This document shows positions 7,556-14,584 of a DNA stretch of 33,474 bases, piece by piece. The stretch is from Paenimyroides tangerinum (lineage in GTDB: Bacteria > Bacteroidota > Bacteroidia > Flavobacteriales > Flavobacteriaceae): positions 1 through 33,474 of the forward strand of contig NZ_RQVQ01000032.1 in assembly GCF_003865405.1 (NCBI RefSeq), given 5' to 3'. Each line of letters starts with the position of its first letter. Within the stretch, counting starts at the first letter, position 1. The translations under genes were made by a program, and so were the position numbers. The notes beneath the pieces were generated by a model that saw nothing but the letters and a program-made list of their open reading frames with translations, was not told where the DNA came from and searched no databases.

Positions 7556-8278
7556 TTATTTCTTTGCATTCAACCAATGTTTATATTCGTAGCCATTTTC
7601 TTTTAAAATATGAGCAAACGTAGGAACGTGTCCTTGTCCAATTACAAATACAATTTTATCTTCTGGATAATTTAAAAGATTTTCAATCATTATTTTTTCT
7701 CTTAATGTATAGACAAGATAATTTCTAATTCGTTTATCTACTTTGCCACATTTATATTTTTGATTGAAATTGGTTTCAAAATCACAAGCTTTTAATTCAA
7801 CCTCTCCAAATTGTTCTTCATATTTTTGAACCAGTTCTTTAATCGTTGCATCATTTCGAAAATCTCCTTTCTTAATACCAATATCTGATTTTTCTTGATA
7901 AACTAAACCTTTAAAATTCTTTTTTTCTTTCTCTGGGTTTGATTGATATAAAGCATCATTGGATAGTTTTCTGAATTTTCTCAAAAACAAATCGTCGTTC
8001 AAGGTATCGTTTTCACTTTTAATTTTTACCCCTTCATAAAAAACAATAAAACCTTCATTTCTTAGTGAATCTACCTTATGTTTAATTTTATCATAAAAAG
8101 ATTGCTCACCAACGTGTGTCATACCTAACATAACAATTTCTCTATTTTTTTCTGTAGAAACCAATATCGATGGTCTAAAAATTTTATTGTGGTTTTTTAC
8201 AAACATTTTAGTTAAAAACTGTGCATTACTTGTAAATCCCGTTAAAAATAGTAATAAAAATAAGATTGATTTTTTCAT
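7556..8278 (-). CDS. TraB/TIKI-like secreted protein
   Basis: 240 aa. Signal peptide at 1-20 (ends SNAQ). Two short motifs suggest the TraB/TIKI/GumN clan, predicted metal-dependent hydrolases of the envelope. An N-terminal strand, EIVMLGMTHVGEQSFYDKI, is followed by a helix and FIVFYEGV, matching the GxxHVG...yyE pattern. Near the C-terminus KIVFVIGQGHVPTFAHILKENGYEY matches the GxxHlpgl...L...GY pattern. The middle (90-190) is Lys-rich and not recognisable. Likely periplasmic or exported. It stands alone, between two terminator-like repeats. Substrate unknown. Confidence 0.7.
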   Translation of the reverse strand: MKKSILFLLLFLTGFTSNAQFLTKMFVKNHNKIFRPSILVSTEKNREIVMLGMTHVGEQSFYDKIKHKVDSLRNEGFIVFYEGVKIKSENDTLNDDLFLRKFRKLSNDALYQSNPEKEKKNFKGLVYQEKSDIGIKKGDFRNDATIKELVQKYEEQFGEVELKACDFETNFNQKYKCGKVDKRIRNYLVYTLREKIMIENLLNYPEDKIVFVIGQGHVPTFAHILKENGYEYKHWLNAKK

Positions 8279-8308
8279 TATAATTTATTTGATAAATAAT
8301 AGTAAAAC

Positions 8309-8346
8309 CACATAAGCAGGATTTGTTTATGTGTTTTTTATTTTAT
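8309..8346 (-). repeat. Second copy of CACATAA...TTATGTG terminator-like repeat
   Basis: A 38-base element closely matches 7523-7559: both start CACATAAGC, share GTTTATGTGTTTTTT, and end TTTTAT, with differences mainly in the loop. It sits 8 bases past the stop of the membrane protein gene at 8355 and upstream of the TraB-like start. On either strand it can form a 7-bp hairpin followed by T or A tracts, so it may end the upstream lipoprotein-membrane protein transcript. Confidence 0.6.
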
Positions 8347-8354
8347 AATAGCTA

Positions 8355-8600
8355 TTAATCTGTTTTGGGTTTCTGCAAATATTTTTTATACAACAAAAAA
8401 CTATTTAGAATAAAAACAAACGCTAAAAGTATTGATTTTAAATTAAAATTATCCGTTGTAAACGACACAGCAATAAAAAAAATTGCTGCAATAGTTGACA
8501 CAAAAACAGAAATTTTCTTCCAAACTAAATTAGATTTAAAATAACTTAATACAGAAAATAATACTACTATAATAATAATTGGCAAAAAAATGTTTATCAT
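8355..8600 (-). CDS. Small membrane protein of unknown function
   Basis: 81 aa from ATG 8600; a TTG six codons upstream is in frame but would overlap the preceding gene, so the ATG is preferred. Three hydrophobic segments are visible: about 3-20 (INIFLPIIIIVVLFSVLSYF), 30-46 (ISVFVSTIAAIFFIAVSF) and 56-72 (SILLAFVFILNSFLLYKKY), ending in a basic tail (KKYLQKPKTD). No family recognised. It begins 11 bases after the lipoprotein gene at 8612-9199, so the two are probably one transcript. That position would fit an immunity or partner protein for the cysteine-rich lipoprotein, but nothing in the sequence proves it. Confidence 0.65.
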   Translation of the reverse strand: MINIFLPIIIIVVLFSVLSYFKSNLVWKKISVFVSTIAAIFFIAVSFTTDNFNLKSILLAFVFILNSFLLYKKYLQKPKTD

Positions 8601-8611
8601 AATTAAAAAAA

Positions 8612-9199
8612 TTAACAATATTCAGATATACACAATGCTAAGGCTGCTGCAAAAGCCGGAGGAAATTCTATAGTAGTAGCTGCAACAACCCCACAAGCAT
8701 AAAATTTCCAATTGTTACAGTCAATTTTAGGTACCTCAATTGCTGATGAATATAAAATACTATTTAATTCTACATCACTTAAATTTTTATGAATCATTAC
8801 ACAATCAATACATTCTAACTTACTAAAATATTTCACTCTCAATTTACTAGCTAACTCTTTTGATTCTGTATATAAAGCTTTATATTGATTTCCATCTTTA
8901 CCTAAACTTTTATAAAAAAAATCATCTCCTTGATAATTTACTGTATCGTATTGAAAATTATTATTCACTAAAATATTAGCCATTTGAACAACATTATCAT
9001 TTAATTTAACCCAATCTGTGTCAACTTTTATTTTTTTAGAAACTTCTGCAAATTGAGTTTCATCAACAAGAGTTTCACGTTTTTGAACATTTGAAGTATT
9101 ATCGTTTTGTACATCACCGTCATTACTACAAGCGTATAATCCCAAAGATAATACAGTTACTCCTAAAATACTTAATGCTAATTTTTTTAATCTTTTCAT
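8612..9199 (-). CDS. Lipoprotein with Cys-rich hydrophobic C-terminus
   Basis: 195 aa, unrecognised. Lipoprotein signal with lipobox ending at Cys24 (SLGLYAC). A polar linker (25-50) is followed by a helical, soluble region (50-125). The C-terminus is unusual: CIDC at 130-133, then Cys161, Cys169, Cys190 and a terminal Cys195. The last four bracket a hydrophobic, alanine-rich stretch (170-190: GVVAATTIEFPPAFAAALAL). Six C-terminal cysteines in an exported protein suggest disulfides, and the hydrophobic end could insert into a membrane. The layout recalls precursors of membrane-active peptides or bacteriocins, but I recognise no known family, so this is only a hypothesis. Upstream lies a similar-sized lipoprotein with a hydrophobic C-terminus (9361-9939); downstream, a small membrane protein. 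Confidence 0.75.
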   Translation of the reverse strand: MKRLKKLALSILGVTVLSLGLYACSNDGDVQNDNTSNVQKRETLVDETQFAEVSKKIKVDTDWVKLNDNVVQMANILVNNNFQYDTVNYQGDDFFYKSLGKDGNQYKALYTESKELASKLRVKYFSKLECIDCVMIHKNLSDVELNSILYSSAIEVPKIDCNNWKFYACGVVAATTIEFPPAFAAALALCISEYC

Positions 9200-9360
9200 A
9201 ATTTTAAAATTTATGCAGTTTTTTTATTTTTTTAAAAAACTGCGGTTTATAATAATTATACAGGTTACCCGCTGTATTCGGGATTGTATTCTGTTTCATA
9301 AAACCAGCATTCGCGACTACTGGTCTCCGAAACAAAATTTAATATGGTTTATTTACTTAT
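9200..9360 (-). promoter_or_regulatory. Structured leader region before the Cys-rich lipoprotein
   Basis: This gap is locally richer in G+C and in inverted repeats than its surroundings: GCAGTTTTTT/AAAAAACTGC (9215-9243), CCCG/CGGG (9268-9282) and ACCAG/CTGGT (9303-9324). The 9215-9243 repeat lies 16 bases upstream of the start codon and could affect translation. The minus-strand string ATGAAACAGAA (9289-9299) resembles ATGAAACAAAA in the leader of the other lipoprotein gene (9975-9985). I see no convincing -33/-7 pair, so this gene may be transcribed from the promoter at 9988. Confidence 0.4.
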
Positions 9361-9939
9361 TTAAAAATGTAAAGCTACAGCACCGGCATACAAAATAGCT
9401 TCTGTAAAACTAAATTGTGCTCCGTAAGCAAATGCAATTGTTCGCTTATCATCTATTCTATCATCGCCCTTATTGTCTGTACTTAATGCTAACATGGTAT
9501 TAAGAATACTTTGCTCTGTTGCGTTTAGCTTTTGAAAAACAGAAGCATCGTAAGAACCTTCTTTTAACAATTGCTCCATTAATATTTTAGCGTTAGAAGA
9601 ATAATCAAATTCAGAAATAATCATTTCGTCTGCTTGTAATAGCTTCTGCAATATATCATAATCAATCATTTTATAAGATTCATTTAAACCTATTTCATAC
9701 AAAGTTGAATTCACATATTTTTCATACAACATTACATTTTCATGATATGGTAATGCCTTATGGTATTCAAAACCTTCAATAATCAATTGATAGGTTTCAT
9801 AATTAAAATTGGCTGTATGATAAGAACGTTGTAATGCATAATTAGTTTTTTGTTGCGAGTCAGTAAAAAATTCATTGTCTGTTTCGCACGAGCTGCATAA
9901 ACCTATAATTGCTACAGCTATTAAAAAATTTCTTTTCAT
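9361..9939 (-). CDS. Lipoprotein with hydrophobic C-terminus, unknown function
   Basis: 192 aa, unrecognised. Signal peptide with lipobox at Cys18 (GLCSSC; Cys15 is a less likely acceptor). The middle (30-155) is helical and rich in Tyr, Asn and Glu, with no known motif. After a charged segment (KGDDRIDDKR, about 157-166) the last 26 residues become hydrophobic: IAFAYGAQFSFTEAILYAGA and on to VALHF. This resembles the plan of the lipoprotein at 8612 (similar length, lipid anchor, helical middle, hydrophobic tail) but lacks its cysteines, so homology is not established. It is transcribed away from the TPR-AraC regulator. Its promoter overlaps one of the direct repeats in that gap, suggesting regulation by that protein. 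Confidence 0.75.
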   Translation of the reverse strand: MKRNFLIAVAIIGLCSSCETDNEFFTDSQQKTNYALQRSYHTANFNYETYQLIIEGFEYHKALPYHENVMLYEKYVNSTLYEIGLNESYKMIDYDILQKLLQADEMIISEFDYSSNAKILMEQLLKEGSYDASVFQKLNATEQSILNTMLALSTDNKGDDRIDDKRTIAFAYGAQFSFTEAILYAGAVALHF

Positions 9940-9987
9940 TGTTTCGGATTTTTTAATGGTGCTGCCCGGGTAGCTTTTGTTTCATTG

Positions 9988-10016
9988 CAAATATGAAAGG
10001 GTTTTGAAAAAACAAA
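9988..10016 (-). promoter_or_regulatory. Promoter of the lipoprotein gene at 9361
   Basis: On the minus strand TTTG (10013-10016) is followed after 17 bases by CATATTTG (9988-9995), one mismatch from TAnnTTTG. This is among the best -33/-7 pairs in the window. It predicts a start near 9981 and a leader of about 40 bases containing a near-palindrome GCTACCCGGGCAGC (9961-9974). Confidence 0.6.
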
Positions 10017-10093
10017 GGGAAGAATCGTCAATTTTTAAAAAATTGATTTTTTAGGAACGGAAAAATTATCAATGGAACGGAAAAATCGTCAAT
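10013..10093. promoter_or_regulatory. Operator-like 20-bp direct repeats
   Basis: Repeats at 10054-10073 (GGAACGGAAAAATTATCAAT) and 10074-10093 (GGAACGGAAAAATCGTCAAT) are adjacent and match at 18 of 20 positions. A third, weaker copy at 10013-10032 (16 of 20) lies 41 bases before the second, about two repeat periods. Directly repeated sites near 20 bp, on one helix face, are what AraC-type activators bind. The outermost copy overlaps the -33 element of the lipoprotein promoter. The regulator gene starts 93 bases away. Binding is inferred. Confidence 0.6.
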
Positions 10094-10159
10094 TTTAAAA
10101 ACATAAAACACTAAAAACAAAACATTTAAACACAAAAATATAAAGTAAATTATTTTTAG

Positions 10160-10167
10160 TATTTTTG
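10160..10167 (+). promoter_or_regulatory. Candidate -7 box for the TPR-AraC regulator
   Basis: TATTTTTG matches TAnnTTTG and ends 19 bases before ATG 10187. No -33 TTG is present at normal spacing, so the promoter may be weak or depend on an activator. Confidence 0.45.
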
Positions 10168-10186
10168 TAAAAAAGAATTGCAAACC

Positions 10187-11950
10187 ATGTCACCCACCCA
10201 CTTAAAAAATCATATTTCAATACTATTATTGACGATTTTTCTGTTGCCATTCAGTTGTTTTAGTCAAAAAACGTCTGACTCCTACGAAAACCTTTGGAAA
10301 GTAATTGAAAACGACACCACAACCAAACCTACCAAACTACTCTATTTAGATACGTACATAACAAAGGCTCAAAAACAAAATAATACTTTTGAGCATTATA
10401 AAGGACTTAATAAAAAATCGTTTTTAGTTTCTTATACAGAATCGTTGATTTTATTAGAAGAAATGCAACCCCTACTTTCTAAAATAAAGAACGATAGTTT
10501 AACAGGTGATTTTTTAAATAGTAAAGTAGTCTTATTTTATAAAAACAGAGCATTTAACCAAGCTTTAAAATGTGCAATAGCTTCAGAAAACTTTAACGAA
10601 CAACATAAAAATTTTTACAGTTTAAATTTTGTACGCATTGATATTGGTAATATCTATTACCATACACGTCATTACCAAAAAGCGGTAAGCTATTTTAACC
10701 AAGCTAAAAATTATTACAAAAACTTTAACGATTATAACCATAGCCGTGCTTATTTAAGTACTTTATACAGCTTGGGTAAAACGTTTACGCAATTACAAAA
10801 TACCGATTCGTTAAAAAGTACTATTGTACAAATTGAAGAAAACATACACCTTTTAAACGCAAAGCACAAAGAAACAGAAAGCGGTTATTTAAATTATTTA
10901 AAAGGTTGTTTGGCTTTTTTAGAAAACAACACGGCTGATGCTGCAACCTATTTTAAAAATGCTTTACCTATTGTAACAGCAAATGAAGATTTTACAAACC
11001 AGCACGTTATTTATTTGTATTTAGGTAAAATAGCTTGGCTAAACAATGATAAAGCAACTGCTGTAACTTATTTTTCTAAGATTGATGCTTTATTTAAAGA
11101 AAAACAGTTTTTAAATTATGAACTGCGAGAGGCTTATGATTATTTAATTTCTTATTATAAAGAAACCAATCAAACGCAGTTGCAATTACAAGCTACAGAA
11201 AATTTAATTGCCTTAAACAAACAATTTGAAGCAGAACAACTTAATCTTGCGAACACGTTACACACCGAATTAGAAACTAAAAAGTTAGAAAGGGAACGTT
11301 CGATTTTGAATATAAGTAACAAACAATATGGCTTTGGATTGGTAGTTTTAGGAATACTTATATTACTTCTTTTGGTTTATGTTATTTGGCAGGATAAAGA
11401 AAAAAAGAAGTTAAAAATAAAATTTACAGCTTTAATAGAAAAAGTAAAAACAGATAAAATTGTTTTAGAAAAAGCACGAATTGAAGAAAAACAAAAATTA
11501 GAAAATGAGGAGTTTATTTCAGTATTCAATGAAAATAGAAAAACTGAATTACAAACTGAGTTAGAAATTGCAAAAACATATTCACTTACAGAAAAAAAGC
11601 TTTTAAGGCAATTAGAGCTTTTTGAAAACCAAAAACAGTTTTTAAAACTTTTAAAACTTGATGAATTAGCCCAAGATTTTGGTACTAACAGAAGTACGTT
11701 ATCTGCTTTACTAAATAAAGAAAAAGGAAACTTTAATATATATTTAAACGAGTTACGTATCAATGAAGTGCTCAAAGATTTAACAGAAAATAGTGAACTA
11801 CGAAAACTAAGCATTCAAGAAATTGCCGAGAATTATGGTTTTTCAAATCCAAAATCGTTTACACAACAATTTAAAGTACAAACTGGTCTTACACCAAGCT
11901 ATTTCATTGAACAATTAGAGCTAACAGAACTAGATTATAAATTCAGATGA
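10187..11950 (+). CDS. Membrane-spanning TPR sensor with AraC-type HTH
   Basis: 587 aa from ATG 10187 (a TTG three codons earlier is in frame). N-terminal signal or anchor (about 9-25, ending FSCFSQ), then a long helical region with TPR-like repeats (about 60-345; for example IGNIYYHTRHYQKAVSYFNQ and LYLGKIAWLNNDKATAVTYF). One TM segment follows at about 383-401 (GFGLVVLGILILLLLVYVIW), then a charged coiled coil (404-475), and an AraC-family HTH pair (about 489-579) containing LDELAQDFGTNRSTLSALLN and IQEIAENYGFSNPKSFTQQF. The topology puts TPRs in the periplasm and the DNA-binding domain in the cytoplasm, a one-protein signalling design common in Flavobacteriia. It is divergent from the lipoprotein at 9361, with direct repeats in between. 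The signal is unknown; a peptide or envelope component is plausible. Confidence 0.88.
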   Translation: MSPTHLKNHISILLLTIFLLPFSCFSQKTSDSYENLWKVIENDTTTKPTKLLYLDTYITKAQKQNNTFEHYKGLNKKSFLVSYTESLILLEEMQPLLSKIKNDSLTGDFLNSKVVLFYKNRAFNQALKCAIASENFNEQHKNFYSLNFVRIDIGNIYYHTRHYQKAVSYFNQAKNYYKNFNDYNHSRAYLSTLYSLGKTFTQLQNTDSLKSTIVQIEENIHLLNAKHKETESGYLNYLKGCLAFLENNTADAATYFKNALPIVTANEDFTNQHVIYLYLGKIAWLNNDKATAVTYFSKIDALFKEKQFLNYELREAYDYLISYYKETNQTQLQLQATENLIALNKQFEAEQLNLANTLHTELETKKLERERSILNISNKQYGFGLVVLGILILLLLVYVIWQDKEKKKLKIKFTALIEKVKTDKIVLEKARIEEKQKLENEEFISVFNENRKTELQTELEIAKTYSLTEKKLLRQLELFENQKQFLKLLKLDELAQDFGTNRSTLSALLNKEKGNFNIYLNELRINEVLKDLTENSELRKLSIQEIAENYGFSNPKSFTQQFKVQTGLTPSYFIEQLELTELDYKFR

Positions 11951-12024
11951 ATATTTCTGTTAAAAAAAATTAGTTTCATTTAAAATAATTAACTTAGCAA
12001 TTCGTTTTTAAATTTAAAGATAAA

Positions 12025-12843
12025 ATGTCTGTTGCAAAAAAGGATTACAAAAGAGTGACCACCAAGTCACTTATTGATATGAAAGCAAACGGAGAGAAAA
12101 TCTCTATGTTAACTGCTTACGATTATACTATGGCTAAAATTGTTGATTCTGCTGGAGTTGATGTTATTTTAGTTGGAGATTCGGCAAGTAATGTAATGGC
12201 TGGTCATGAAACCACTTTACCAATCACTTTAGACCAAATGATTTACCATGCATCTTGTGTGGTTCGTGGTGTTGAACGTGCTTTAGTTGTAGTTGATTTA
12301 CCTTTCGGAACGTATCAATCTGATTCTAAAAAAGCATTAGAATCTGCCATTCGTGTAATGAAAGAAAGTGGAGCTCACGCTTTAAAATTGGAAGGTGGTA
12401 AAGAAATTAAAGACGGAATAAAAAAGATTTTGGGAGCCGGAGTTCCAGTTATGGGGCATTTAGGTTTAACACCGCAATCTATTTATAAATTTGGAACTTA
12501 TACGGTTCGTGCAAAAGAAGAAGAAGAAGCAACTAAATTAATTGAAGATGCTAAAATGCTTGAGAAAATTGGTTGTTTTGCTATTGTTTTAGAAAAAATT
12601 CCTGCAAAATTAGCTGCACAAGTTGCCGAAGCTGTTTCCATTCCGATTATAGGAATTGGAGCTGGTTCTGGAGTTGATGGTCAAGTTCTGGTTGTTCATG
12701 ATATGATTGGAATGACACACGAATTTAGTCCGAAATTTTTAAGAAGATATATGAATTTATATGAAGATATGACTAAAGCTATTGGTCAATATGTAGAAGA
12801 TGTAAAATCTAAAGACTTCCCGAACGAAAAAGAACAATATTAA
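12025..12843 (+). CDS. panB: 3-methyl-2-oxobutanoate hydroxymethyltransferase
   Basis: 272 aa, typical length. Catalyses the first committed step of pantothenate (vitamin B5) synthesis: ketoisovalerate plus 5,10-methylene-tetrahydrofolate gives ketopantoate. The TIM barrel begins with [40 protein letters not shown] carries metal-binding Asp residues. Further along are the LKLEGGKE strand, [13 protein letters not shown], the conserved FAIVLEKIP with the catalytic-site glutamate, and [21 protein letters not shown]. Other pan genes are not adjacent. A terminator follows at 12864. Confidence 0.97.
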   Translation: MSVAKKDYKRVTTKSLIDMKANGEKISMLTAYDYTMAKIVDSAGVDVILVGDSASNVMAGHETTLPITLDQMIYHASCVVRGVERALVVVDLPFGTYQSDSKKALESAIRVMKESGAHALKLEGGKEIKDGIKKILGAGVPVMGHLGLTPQSIYKFGTYTVRAKEEEEATKLIEDAKMLEKIGCFAIVLEKIPAKLAAQVAEAVSIPIIGIGAGSGVDGQVLVVHDMIGMTHEFSPKFLRRYMNLYEDMTKAIGQYVEDVKSKDFPNEKEQY

Positions 12844-12863
12844 TTGTATTTTTGCATAAATTA

Positions 12864-12890
12864 AAAACCATCATTCGTGATGGTTTTTTT
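12864..12890 (+). terminator. Terminator after panB
   Basis: AAAACCATCA/TGATGGTTTT stem closed by a TTCG tetraloop and followed by T. A TATTTTTG box at 12847-12854 lies immediately upstream, so the hairpin could also form the very 5' end of a transcript for the next gene. Confidence 0.88.
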
Positions 12891-12904
12891 ATAGAAATCA
12901 AGTA

Positions 12905-13600
12905 ATGAAAATACTTTCAACCAAAGATAATTTACAAGTTATTTACGAAGATAATCACATCATTGTGGTGAATAAACGTGTAGGCGATATTGTCCAAGGC
13001 GACCAAACAGGTGATAAACCTTTGAGTGAAATTGTAAAAGAATTTATAAAAATAAAATATAACAAACCTGGTGCGGTTTATTTAGGCGTGGTACATCGTT
13101 TAGACCGTCCAACTTCGGGCTTGGTTTTATTTGCAAAAACCTCAAAAGCTTTAACTCGTTTAAACGAAGCTTTTAAAAATCGAGAAACTCAAAAAACATA
13201 TTGGGCAGTAATTAAAGGAACTCCACCAAAAATAACGGATACTTTAGTACATTATTTGGTTCGAAATCCCAAAAACAACACTTCAAAAGCACATACAAAA
13301 GAAGTAAAAGAAAGCAAGAAATCAAGTTTAACTTATACGCTTTTTTGCAAGTTAAAAAATTATGCGGCTTTAGAAATCGATTTACATACCGGTCGACATC
13401 ATCAAATTAGAAGTCAACTTACAGCAATTGGCTGTCCGATTAAAGGCGATTTAAAATATGGTTTTGACCGAAGTAATCCAGACGGAGGAATTCACCTTCA
13501 TGCTAGAAAATTAACCTTAGAGCATCCGGTTACTAAAGAAAAAATGACTTTTGTTGCTCCTACTCCAAACGAAGTAATTTGGAATGAAATTTCGAAATAA
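12905..13600 (+). CDS. RluA-family RNA pseudouridine synthase
   Basis: 231 aa. Converts specific uridines in rRNA or tRNA to pseudouridine. No N-terminal S4 domain: the protein opens directly with the catalytic fold (VIYEDNHIIVVNKRVGDIVQ). The active-site motif HRLDRPTSGLVLFAKT starts at 64, with catalytic Asp67. The later block DLHTGRHHQIRSQLTAIGCPI, followed by GDLKYG and HLHARKLTLEHPV, is diagnostic of the RluA group. Compact, S4-less members of this size are common in Bacteroidota; which RNA position is modified cannot be told from sequence. It sits between two terminators as a single gene. Confidence 0.94.
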   Translation: MKILSTKDNLQVIYEDNHIIVVNKRVGDIVQGDQTGDKPLSEIVKEFIKIKYNKPGAVYLGVVHRLDRPTSGLVLFAKTSKALTRLNEAFKNRETQKTYWAVIKGTPPKITDTLVHYLVRNPKNNTSKAHTKEVKESKKSSLTYTLFCKLKNYAALEIDLHTGRHHQIRSQLTAIGCPIKGDLKYGFDRSNPDGGIHLHARKLTLEHPVTKEKMTFVAPTPNEVIWNEISK

Positions 13601-13603
13601 ATC

Positions 13604-13636
13604 AAAAACTCCGATTTTTATAATCGGAGTTTTTTA
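13604..13636. terminator. Bidirectional terminator
   Basis: AAAAACTCCGATT (13604-13616) pairs with AATCGGAGTTTTT (13622-13634) around a five-base loop. It separates the convergent pseudouridine synthase gene and the lipoprotein gene stopping at 13639. Confidence 0.92.
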
Positions 13637-13638
13637 TC

Positions 13639-14109
13639 TTATTTATATAAATGATAAGTCAAATTCATTATTAGAAGTTGACCTTCGTACATTTCTTCTG
13701 CATTTAAGGTTAATGATAACTTATCACCGTTAATTTCATATTCAAAAACTTGTGGAGTACCAGAAATATTAACTGTCAATTGTGAGCCCGAAACGGTATA
13801 GGTGCCAGTTCCTTGAGTTACTTCACCATTTTGATATTGTTTTTGATATAAAGTAACAACGTTTCCTTCTTTAAATTCAAAATACAAATCTAATTCATTT
13901 GTTACATCTGTACCAACTTCATCAGTGATTACGTTATCACCTAATTGCATTTTCAAATCAATTTCACCTAATATCCATTTTCCTAAAATTTGCTGTTCAA
14001 TACTTAATTCAACTTCTTTTGTTACATTATCATCACTTGAACAAGAAATGAATGTTGAAGATGTGGCAATCAATGCTAAAATGCTTAGAGAGGTTAAAAG
14101 TCTTTTCAT
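13639..14109 (-). CDS. Lipocalin-like lipoprotein
   Basis: 156 aa from ATG 14109. The frame extends 32 codons further upstream, but those residues are not signal-like, whereas MKRLLTSLSILALIATSSTFISC is a clear lipoprotein signal with Cys23 followed by SSDD, the usual export-signal style in this phylum. The mature part (about 35-156) starts with IEQQILGKWILGEIDL and has alternating strands (LYFEFKEGNVVTLYQKQ, GTGTYTVSGSQLTVNI, EYEINGDKLSLTL). This pattern matches the lipocalin-like families widespread in Flavobacteriia. No ligand can be assigned. A separate unit from the SMR gene upstream, which ends at 14192. Confidence 0.8.
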   Translation of the reverse strand: MKRLLTSLSILALIATSSTFISCSSDDNVTKEVELSIEQQILGKWILGEIDLKMQLGDNVITDEVGTDVTNELDLYFEFKEGNVVTLYQKQYQNGEVTQGTGTYTVSGSQLTVNISGTPQVFEYEINGDKLSLTLNAEEMYEGQLLIMNLTYHLYK

Positions 14110-14191
14110 TAGATATATGTTTAAGTTATTTTTTACAAATATCAAACACATACCAATTTTAAAATTGTATAATTGGGACAACCGTAAAAAA

Positions 14192-14518
14192 TTAACTAGA
14201 AACATATTTCAAACCAACGATTGATGCAATTAAAGTTGTAATAAAAAAGATTCGTAAAAAACTTGCTGGTTCTTTGAAAACAAATATTCCAACTAAAACC
14301 GTTCCTACTGCTCCAATTCCAGTCCAAATGGCGTAAGCAGTTCCAATCGGTAAAGTTTGCGTAGCTTTAATTAAAAGTCCCATACTAATAAATAGAGCAA
14401 CTAAAAATCCAGCATACCAAAAGTACATTTCGTTTCCGTTTGTTTCCTTCGCTTTTCCTAAACAAAAGGCAAAAGCTACTTCAAATAATCCTGCGATAAT
14501 TAAAATAATCCAATTCAT
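14192..14518 (-). CDS. SMR-family exporter (SugE/Gdx-like)
   Basis: 108 aa with four TM helices, the standard small multidrug resistance size. The essential glutamate is Glu13 in the first helix (IIAGLFEVAFAF). TM3 carries the signature WTGIGAVGTVLVGIFVFKEP (65-84), which favours the SugE/Gdx branch (guanidinium or quaternary-ammonium export) over EmrE-like pumps. It works as a homo- or heterodimeric proton antiporter in the inner membrane. The gene lies 66 bases downstream of a Crp/Fnr regulator on the same strand and is probably co-transcribed. I see no guanidine riboswitch in the leader. Substrate is uncertain. Confidence 0.92.
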   Translation of the reverse strand: MNWIILIIAGLFEVAFAFCLGKAKETNGNEMYFWYAGFLVALFISMGLLIKATQTLPIGTAYAIWTGIGAVGTVLVGIFVFKEPASFLRIFFITTLIASIVGLKYVSS

Positions 14519-14584
14519 TATTAAATATTTTTGACAAATTTCGGAAGATCAAACGACAAAAAATTTAACAAATGATAAAAACGC

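Noticed and set aside
9213..9398. 61-codon plus-strand ORF in the lipoprotein gap
   Set aside because: It reads through inverted repeats and into the antisense of the 9361 gene, with no signal, motif or plausible start.
11377..11814. 145-codon minus-strand ORF
   Set aside because: Antisense shadow of the coiled coil and HTH region of the regulator; Ser/Phe-rich composition is what an antisense reading of Lys/Glu-rich code gives.
14110..14205. Upstream extension of the lipocalin-like lipoprotein
   Set aside because: It would bury the lipoprotein signal peptide and overlap the SMR gene end; ATG 14109 is the sensible start.
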